Of a DNA stretch of 15,365 nt, positions 7,626-12,483 are shown piece by piece. The DNA comes from Azophilus sp964638775 (lineage in GTDB: Bacteria; Pseudomonadota; Gammaproteobacteria; Pseudomonadales; Azotimanducaceae), in NCBI GenBank assembly GCA_964638775.1, contig CAZWZH010000031.1, positions 1 to 15,365 of the forward strand, in the 5' to 3' direction. The translations under genes were made by a program, and so were the position numbers. The notes under the pieces were generated by a model, which had not been told where the DNA came from, did no database searches, and worked only from the letters and a program-made list of their open reading frames with translations. Within the stretch, counting starts at the first letter, position 1. Each line of letters begins with the position of its first letter.

Positions 7626-8951
7626 TTGAACATCACGATATTCGGAACCGGCTACGTCGGCCTGGTCACCGGCGCCTGCTTCGCCGAGATGGGCAATTCC
7701 GTCCTCTGTGTAGACATCGATGCGGAACGGGTGGCGACCCTTGAGGCCGGACGGGTGCCGATGTTCGAACCGGGGCTGGAACGGATGGTGGCCAACAACA
7801 CCGCCGGCGGACGGCTGCGCTTTACCACCGACGCGCAGCGGGGTGTCGACCACGGCGAAATCCTGTTCATCGCGGTGGGCACTCCGGCCGACGAGGACGG
7901 TTCCGCGGACCTGCGTCACGTGCTGGCCGTGGCGGAGGACATCGGACGGTACCTTGCCGAGCCCAAGATCGTCGTCAACAAGTCGACGGTGCCGGTAGGC
8001 ACGGCCGACCGGGTGCGCGAGGCGGTGGGCCGGATCCTGTCGGACCGGGGAGTCGACATCGGCTTCGACGTCGTCTCCAACCCCGAGTTCCTGAAGGAAG
8101 GCGCCGCCGTCAGCGATTTCATGAAACCGAACCGCATCGTCATCGGCTGCGAGAAAGCCGCGACCCGCCGGCTCCTGGAGCGCCTGTATGCACCGTTCAA
8201 CCGCAACCACGACAAGGTGGTGCACCTGGACGTACGCTCCGCCGAACTCACCAAGTACGCCGCCAACGTCATGCTCGCGACCCGCATCAGCCTGATGAAC
8301 GAGCTGGCGGGCCTGGCGGAGGAACTGGGCGCCGACATCGAGGCCGTGCGCCGCGGCATCGGCACGGACCCCCGTATCGGCTACCACTTCATCTATGCGG
8401 GCACCGGCTACGGCGGCTCCTGCTTCCCCAAGGACGTGAAGGCCCTGATCCGTACCGGCGCGTCCGTCGGCTTCGAAACCCGCATCGCAAGCGGCGTCGA
8501 GGCGGTCAACGAGCGGCAGAAAGGCATATTGGTCGAAAAGATGCACACCTATTACGGGGGTGACCTCGCCGGCCGCAAATTCGCACTCTGGGGCCTGGCG
8601 TTCAAGCCGAACACGGACGACATGCGCGAAGCGCCGAGCCGCACCGTCATAGACAGGCTGCTGGCCGTCGGCGCCAGGGTCAGCGCCTACGACCCGGTTG
8701 CCGGCGCCGAGGCGGCGCGCCTCTACGGCGATGCCATCGAGATCTGCGAGCAGCGGGACGATACGCTCTCCGGCGCCGACGGACTCATCATCGTCACCGA
8801 GTGGAACGAGTTCCGCAGCCCCGATTTCCACACGTTGCGCAAGACCCTGAAGGAACCCGTGATCTTCGACGGCCGCAACCTTTACGATCCCGGCTATCTC
8901 GACGATCTCGGCTTTACCTATTACTCCATCGGCCGCGCTCGAGCGCCGTAA
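7626..8951 (+). CDS. ugd: UDP-glucose 6-dehydrogenase
   Basis: Cytoplasmic NAD+-dependent enzyme that oxidises UDP-glucose twice to UDP-glucuronate, a precursor for exopolysaccharide, capsule or modified lipid A sugars. The protein has 441 residues. The N-terminal Rossmann motif is FGTGYVGLVTGACFAE (5-20). NKSTVPVGT is at 118-126, NPEFLKEGAAVSDF at 152-165, and AELTKYAANVML with K210 at 206-217. The catalytic cysteine is C266 in GTGYGGSCFPKDV. The C-terminal UDP-binding part contains WGLAFKPNTDDMREAPS. Everything needed for activity is present. A GDP-mannose dehydrogenase would look similar overall, but the length and motifs favour Ugd. No polysaccharide genes adjoin it, so its pathway cannot be read from context. 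Confidence 0.95.
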   Translation: MNITIFGTGYVGLVTGACFAEMGNSVLCVDIDAERVATLEAGRVPMFEPGLERMVANNTAGGRLRFTTDAQRGVDHGEILFIAVGTPADEDGSADLRHVLAVAEDIGRYLAEPKIVVNKSTVPVGTADRVREAVGRILSDRGVDIGFDVVSNPEFLKEGAAVSDFMKPNRIVIGCEKAATRRLLERLYAPFNRNHDKVVHLDVRSAELTKYAANVMLATRISLMNELAGLAEELGADIEAVRRGIGTDPRIGYHFIYAGTGYGGSCFPKDVKALIRTGASVGFETRIASGVEAVNERQKGILVEKMHTYYGGDLAGRKFALWGLAFKPNTDDMREAPSRTVIDRLLAVGARVSAYDPVAGAEAARLYGDAIEICEQRDDTLSGADGLIIVTEWNEFRSPDFHTLRKTLKEPVIFDGRNLYDPGYLDDLGFTYYSIGRARAP

Positions 8952-9048
8952 CGGACCGCTGCGTCACATTGGGGTCGAACCAGCAACAATGCTGCCCACG
9001 TGGAAGCAGGAATCGCCTCTGTCCTTTGTCTCCCGCGCCTGCACAGGG

Positions 9049-9077
9049 TTGACGCCCATCCGACGGCCCACTAAAGT
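9049..9077 (+). promoter_or_regulatory. Sigma-70-like promoter before a structured RNA
   Basis: TTGACG (9049-9054) and TAAAGT (9072-9077) are separated by exactly 17 bases. They match the consensus at 5 and 4 of 6 positions. The expected start point is A9084, just before the nested stem structure. Confidence 0.55.
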
Positions 9078-9083
9078 GCCGCC

Positions 9084-9165
9084 ATTCGGCCCCCGGCAGT
9101 ACGTCTGGCTCCCACCCTGAATCCAGGGTTGGCAATCTTGAGCCAGGCCGATCCCGGGGGTTTTT
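9084..9165 (+). ncRNA. Candidate structured small RNA or attenuator leader
   Basis: About 80 bases run from the predicted start point to a G5T5 end. Three nested pairings are visible: CCCCCGG (9090-9096) with CCGGGGG (9154-9160), CTGGCTC (9105-9111) with GAGCCAG (9140-9146), and CCCTG (9115-9119) with CAGGG (9124-9128) closed by an AATC loop. The outer stem runs directly into TTTTT (9161-9165), as in an intrinsic terminator. A competing stem, TCGGCC (9086-9091) with GGCCGA (9146-9151), would break the outer one, so a two-state switch is possible. The NYN gene starts 34 bases beyond the T-run. The element may therefore be a free-standing sRNA or a leader that limits NYN transcription. No known RNA family is recognised. 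Confidence 0.45.
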
Positions 9166-9199
9166 CTCGCTCGTAAGTCAGGATTCTACGAGGCGTGTC

Positions 9200-9883
9200 A
9201 TGACCAGGTCCGCCATTCTGATCGACGGTGGCTATTTTCTGAAACGGCTACCCACCGTAAGGCCCGATGTCGATTCCGCCGATCCCAGCGCAGTTGCCAG
9301 ATCGATTTGGCAATTGGTCAAGAGCCACCTCGAAAAACTGAATGAGATTGATCAGGCTCCGAACCCTGTTCAATTGTTGTACCGCACTTTCTATTACGAC
9401 GCTCGTCCATACAGCAACAAACAGCACAGACCCGTCAGTGGCGCGGCCATCGACTACGCCAGAACGGTCCAGGCTCAGTTCCGGGAGAAATTGTTCGACC
9501 GGTTGCGCAGTTCAAGGAGTGTCGCCGTGCGCCTCGGTGAAACCCGAAGGGAGCCTGCCCGGTCGTGGAATCTGAATTCCGGAGTTCAGAAGCGTTTATT
9601 GGACGGTAGTCTCGCCCTGGCGGACCTTACCGACGATGACTTCTCGCCGGCAATCAGGCAAAAGGGAGTCGACATGCGGATTGGCCTGGACATCGCAACA
9701 CTCACGTTGAAAAAGCATGTAGACACCATCGTTCTCGTTTCAGGCGACTCAGACTTCGTTCCGGCGGCGAAACTGGCCCGTCGCGAAGGAATTCGATTTG
9801 TGCTGGACCCATTGTGGAATCACATACCTTCCGATCTGAACGAGCACATCGACGGTTTAACAAGCGGATTCCGAAAGCCGTAG
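9200..9883 (+). CDS. NYN domain protein (LabA/DUF88-like putative ribonuclease)
   Basis: A 227-residue, probably cytoplasmic protein with a PIN-like NYN fold, a family of presumed metal-dependent RNases. Acidic residues sit where the family has them: AILIDGGYF with D9 at the first strand, QKGVDMRIGLDIATL with D158 and D164, and VLVSGDSDFVPAAKLARREG with D183 and D185. The stretch between residues 20 and 150 is more variable and may hold substrate specificity. GAGG lies about 6 bases before the ATG. Base composition is visibly less GC-rich than ugd and the imu genes, which suggests acquisition by transfer. It stands alone between two unrelated genes, behind its own promoter and a structured leader. 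Target RNA and role are unknown; defence or RNA-decay roles are both possible for this family. Confidence 0.85.
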   Translation: MTRSAILIDGGYFLKRLPTVRPDVDSADPSAVARSIWQLVKSHLEKLNEIDQAPNPVQLLYRTFYYDARPYSNKQHRPVSGAAIDYARTVQAQFREKLFDRLRSSRSVAVRLGETRREPARSWNLNSGVQKRLLDGSLALADLTDDDFSPAIRQKGVDMRIGLDIATLTLKKHVDTIVLVSGDSDFVPAAKLARREGIRFVLDPLWNHIPSDLNEHIDGLTSGFRKP

Positions 9884-9973
9884 CGCGTCACGAAGCCCGC
9901 GAAGAACTCCTCACTCGTGCCCGCTCGCCGTAACAAGCAGGCGACCTGCTCCAAATACCCACTGGAAACCGGT

Positions 9974-9999
9974 TACCCCGCAGCGGCGTAGCTGGGGTA
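9974..9999. other. Inverted repeat just upstream of the imuA promoter
   Basis: TACCCC (9974-9979) and GGGGTA (9994-9999) can pair, with AGC (9982-9984) and GCT (9991-9993) adding to the stem across a two-base bulge. It ends exactly where the -35 begins. It could be the remains of a terminator after the NYN gene or an extra operator; it has no T-run. Confidence 0.3.
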
Positions 10000-10028
10000 T
10001 TGATACTGTATGAACATCCAGGTAATCT
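10000..10028 (+). promoter_or_regulatory. Promoter of the imuA-imuB-dnaE2 operon
   Basis: TTGATA (10000-10005, 5 of 6 to consensus) and TAATCT (10023-10028, keeping the key T, A and final T) are 17 bases apart. A start point near 10035 would leave a leader of about 26 bases before the imuA ATG. The spacer is occupied by a LexA box, the classic layout of an SOS-repressed promoter. Confidence 0.65.
10006..10021. promoter_or_regulatory. LexA (SOS) box 1
   Basis: CTGTATGAACATCCAG is an exact CTG-N10-CAG, flanked by TA on the left, and it starts directly after the -35. The left half matches the enterobacterial consensus well; the right half is weaker inside. LexA bound here would cover the promoter, and RecA-stimulated LexA cleavage after DNA damage would free it. 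Confidence 0.8.
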
Positions 10029-10037
10029 GGCCGACCC

Positions 10038-10053
10038 CTGCATGAAAACACAG
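10038..10053. promoter_or_regulatory. LexA (SOS) box 2
   Basis: CTGCATGAAAACACAG, followed by TA, is a second exact CTG-N10-CAG. It is centred 32 bases (about three helical turns) from box 1, just past the predicted start point and 7 bases before the imuA ATG. Same-face spacing suggests cooperative or double repression. Confidence 0.65.
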
Positions 10054-10060
10054 TATCGAT

Positions 10061-10933
10061 ATGGCCATAGGAGACCTGCTGCGGCACCCCGATCTCTGGC
10101 GGGCCGAGGAGATCGGTTCCCTGGCCGGGGACTTTGCGGCGACTTCGAGCGGGTTCGAGGCCCTCGATACCCATCTGCCGGGCAACGGCTGGCCGCGGGC
10201 CGGGCTCGTCGAACTCATGCTGGGTACCGCCGGCATCGGTGAGCTCAAGCTCCTGGCGCCGGCGCTGCGGCGCTTGAGCCGCGCGGCACGCTGGATCGCC
10301 TGGGTCAACCCGCCCTTCATTCCCTATGCCCCGGCGCTGGCGGCGCTCGATATCGACATCAGCCGCATTCTGCTCATACACCCCAGGCAACACGAGGAAG
10401 CGCTCTGGGCCATGGAACAGGCCAGCAAGTCGGGCACCTGCAGCGCGGTACTCGGCTGGCTGGACGAGCGCCGCCTGACGCTCACGGCCACGCGGCGCCT
10501 GCAGCTTGCCGCCAAACAGGGGGGAACCCTCAGCTGCCTGTTCCGCCCGGAAGTGGCCGCAGCCTGCGCTTCCATGGCCGAACTCAGGCTGAAACTCGAG
10601 CCTGCCCCGCGAAGCGCACTCGGCGTCTCCATCGTGAAACGGCGCGGCGGCTGGCCCGTATCCGGCTTGAATATTCAGGTAGATTCACAACTTCTGTCTG
10701 AAGATATTGAAAAATATATGATTTTGTGGCGGCACGGCAGGCCGGTACAACGCCCTGAAAACGCAACCACCCAATACGCCACCACATCCCCAAGCACCGT
10801 GTACACACGTGGTGGAGAGCCCTCAGCCGGGGAGCGCGAGGGGACACCCCTCGCATACAAAGACCCAGCCGGGGAGCGCGAGATGCACCCCTCGCATACA
10901 AGGCGCATCCCCCGCAGAAAGACCCCGCATTAA
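10061..10933 (+). CDS. imuA: ImuA, RecA-like SOS mutagenesis accessory protein
   Basis: Partner of ImuB and DnaE2 in the mutasome for error-prone translesion synthesis after DNA damage. Family features are LLRHPDLWRAEEIG near the start, GFEALDTHLPGNGWPRAGLVELM (31-53), a degenerate P-loop-like TAGIGELKLL, WVNPPFIPYAPAL (81-92), and VSIVKRRGGWPVSGL at 189-203, where related proteins are near their end. The remaining ~85 residues are not typical. They include an AT-rich coded stretch, a Thr-rich segment, and two copies of a palindromic repeat (SAGEREGTPLAYK and PAGEREMHPSHT). The ATG at 10061 has no clear ribosome site. An AGGAG at 10068-10072 could only serve CTG codons, so the ATG is kept. 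The stop overlaps the imuB ATG by one base (TAATG), implying coupled translation. Two LexA boxes lie upstream. Confidence 0.88.
   Translation: MAIGDLLRHPDLWRAEEIGSLAGDFAATSSGFEALDTHLPGNGWPRAGLVELMLGTAGIGELKLLAPALRRLSRAARWIAWVNPPFIPYAPALAALDIDISRILLIHPRQHEEALWAMEQASKSGTCSAVLGWLDERRLTLTATRRLQLAAKQGGTLSCLFRPEVAAACASMAELRLKLEPAPRSALGVSIVKRRGGWPVSGLNIQVDSQLLSEDIEKYMILWRHGRPVQRPENATTQYATTSPSTVYTRGGEPSAGEREGTPLAYKDPAGEREMHPSHTRRIPRRKTPH
10824..10902 (+). repeat. Two copies of a REP-like palindromic repeat inside imuA
   Basis: Copy A (10824-10862) and copy B (10866-10902) begin CAGCCGGGGAGCGCGAG and end in CCCCTCGCATACAA. In copy A, GCGAGGGG and CCCCTCGC form a perfect 8-base stem with an ACA loop (10836-10854). 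Copy B has a broken left stem (GAGATG), so its second half is read in another frame. Both stay open within imuA. Confidence 0.85.
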
Positions 10934-12483
10934 TGCTCTGGCTGGCCGTGCATCTGCCGATGTTCGCCCTGGAAGTGTGTCAGGCCGGCCAGCACATCCA
11001 GGCCCCGGCGGTGCTCATCGACGGCAACCGGGTACTGCTCGGCAACCGGGCCGCACGGCAGGCCGGCATCGGTCTGCAGGGCACCCTGGCAACGGCGCAC
11101 GGCATCTGCCCGGGCCTTGTCCACTACCGGCGCGATCCGGAAAAGGAATTGAAGCGTCTGTGGCTCCTGGCCGGGATGTGTTACCGCTTCACCTCCCGGG
11201 TGAGCCTCGAGCCGCCGGGGGATGCACAGACCGCATCCGCCCTGCTGCTCGAGGCAAGCGGCAGCCTCAGGCTCTTCCGGTCCATGGACGCCTGGCAATC
11301 CGGGGTGGAGGCCCTCTGCCGCGACCTCGGCCATGCGGCGGTGCTCCGCGCGGCGGAAACGCCCTCCGCCGCCCTGGCCCTGGCGCGCGCCGGCGTATCC
11401 CGACTGCCCGATGTGCCGCTCTTTCACACCGGGCTTGCCGAAGCCGAGGTGGAAAGCCTTGCGAACATGGGCATCAGTACCCTCGGGCCGCTCCTGCAGT
11501 TGCCGCAGGCGGAACTCGGGCAGCGTTTCGGCACCGGCCTCACCAACTACCTGCAACGCCTGGCCGGCGCGGCGCCCGACCCGCGGCGCTGCATCGAGCC
11601 GAAGCCCGTGTTCGCGAGCAGCCTGAACCTGCTCGACCCGATCACGGACAAGAGCGCCCTGCTCTTCCCGATGCAGCGCCTGTTGACCGAACTCGAACAC
11701 TGGCTCATCGGCCGTCAACTCGGCGCCGCCCGCCTCCTGTGGCGCTTCGCCCCGCACGAAGCGGCGGCCGGGGTCTCCATGCCGGTGCGCTTCGCGGCGG
11801 CCCGGCAACGCAAGGCGGCATTCATGGAGATTGTCCGGCTTGCGCTGAACAAGGCCGAACTGCCGGAAAACGTGCTCGAGATCGGTCTGCAGGCAAAATC
11901 CCTGGCGCCCTGGACAACCCGCAGCCGGGAACTGTTCGAACTGCCGCTTGAACAGGAAAGCGTAACGGAACGCCCCCCGCAGAAAGCAAAAACCGCACCC
12001 ACCGAGTTGATCGACCGGTTCACCGCTCACCTGGACGAAGCGGGCTGCTCCGGCATTACCGTCACCGGGCAACATATCCCGGAATGGGCGTGGCGGAGCC
12101 TTCAGCCGGGGAGCGCGAGGGGGCACCCCTCGCATAAAAAGACTCAGCCGGGGAGCGCGGAGCCTTCAGCCGGGGAGCGCGAGGGGATACCCCTCGCATA
12201 CAAAGAGCACCCCTCGCATGTAAAGAGCCGGACAGGCGAAACCGGCGATTCGCCGAACAGCCCTGCCGGCATCAACCGCCCCTTGTGGTTCTTCGACCCG
12301 CCCCGGCGCATCGACCGGCAGTCGTTCGAGATATTGAGCGGTCCGGAGCGCCTGCAAACCGGCTGGTGGGAAGCAACTGAAAGGGCCCGCGACTACTACG
12401 TAGTCCGGTGCGGAAACGGAGCGCGGGGCTGGGCATTCGTGCAGCCGGACGGGAACTGGTTTCTGCATGGCTATTTCGGTTGA
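10933..12483 (+). CDS. imuB: ImuB, Y-family-like polymerase homologue of the SOS mutasome
   Basis: Y-family polymerase relative that acts, in characterised systems, as a non-catalytic hub linking DnaE2 to the sliding clamp. It has 516 residues. The N-terminal motif is WLAVHLPMFALEV. The place where active Y-family enzymes have the S-x-D-E catalytic pair reads LLLEASGSLRLF (105-115), so catalysis is probably absent, as is usual for ImuB. A little-finger-like region spans roughly 220-340. RELFELPLEQ (332-341) might serve as a clamp contact, but this is unproven. The C-terminal block at about 449-514 (PLWFFDPPRRID, RDYYVVRCGNG, GNWFLHGYFG) is typical. Between these, residues about 389-436 are coded by palindromic repeat copies and look like a disordered Pro/Gly/Ser/Lys linker. 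The start overlaps the imuA stop by one base, and the gene end overlaps dnaE2 by 17. Confidence 0.93.
   Translation: MLWLAVHLPMFALEVCQAGQHIQAPAVLIDGNRVLLGNRAARQAGIGLQGTLATAHGICPGLVHYRRDPEKELKRLWLLAGMCYRFTSRVSLEPPGDAQTASALLLEASGSLRLFRSMDAWQSGVEALCRDLGHAAVLRAAETPSAALALARAGVSRLPDVPLFHTGLAEAEVESLANMGISTLGPLLQLPQAELGQRFGTGLTNYLQRLAGAAPDPRRCIEPKPVFASSLNLLDPITDKSALLFPMQRLLTELEHWLIGRQLGAARLLWRFAPHEAAAGVSMPVRFAAARQRKAAFMEIVRLALNKAELPENVLEIGLQAKSLAPWTTRSRELFELPLEQESVTERPPQKAKTAPTELIDRFTAHLDEAGCSGITVTGQHIPEWAWRSLQPGSARGHPSHKKTQPGSAEPSAGEREGIPLAYKEHPSHVKSRTGETGDSPNSPAGINRPLWFFDPPRRIDRQSFEILSGPERLQTGWWEATERARDYYVVRCGNGARGWAFVQPDGNWFLHGYFG
12103..12225 (+). repeat. Cluster of full and partial REP-like repeats inside imuB
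   Basis: Two full copies (C 12103-12142, E 12167-12205) and two partial ones are packed head to tail: D 12145-12159, left half only, and F 12208-12225, right half only. The 8-base stem is identical in C and E, while loops differ (GCA, ATA). Both full copies are preceded by GCGGAGCCTT, so the repeated unit is longer than the hairpin. C, D and F are read in one frame (QPGSARGHPSHKK) and E in another (SAGEREGIPLAYK). Confidence 0.88.

Noticed and set aside
7590..8831. 413-codon minus-strand frame opposite ugd
   Set aside because: Shadow of the Ugd coding frame, with no ribosome site and no known domain.
8952..9048. tRNA or terminator after ugd
   Set aside because: A GGGGTCGAACC-like stretch and a 5-base hairpin (8981-8994) are present, but there is no cloverleaf, acceptor stem or T-run.
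10824..12225. CRISPR array
   Set aside because: Repeat copies are irregularly spaced, some are only half units, they lie inside coding genes, and there are no unique spacers of constant length or cas genes.
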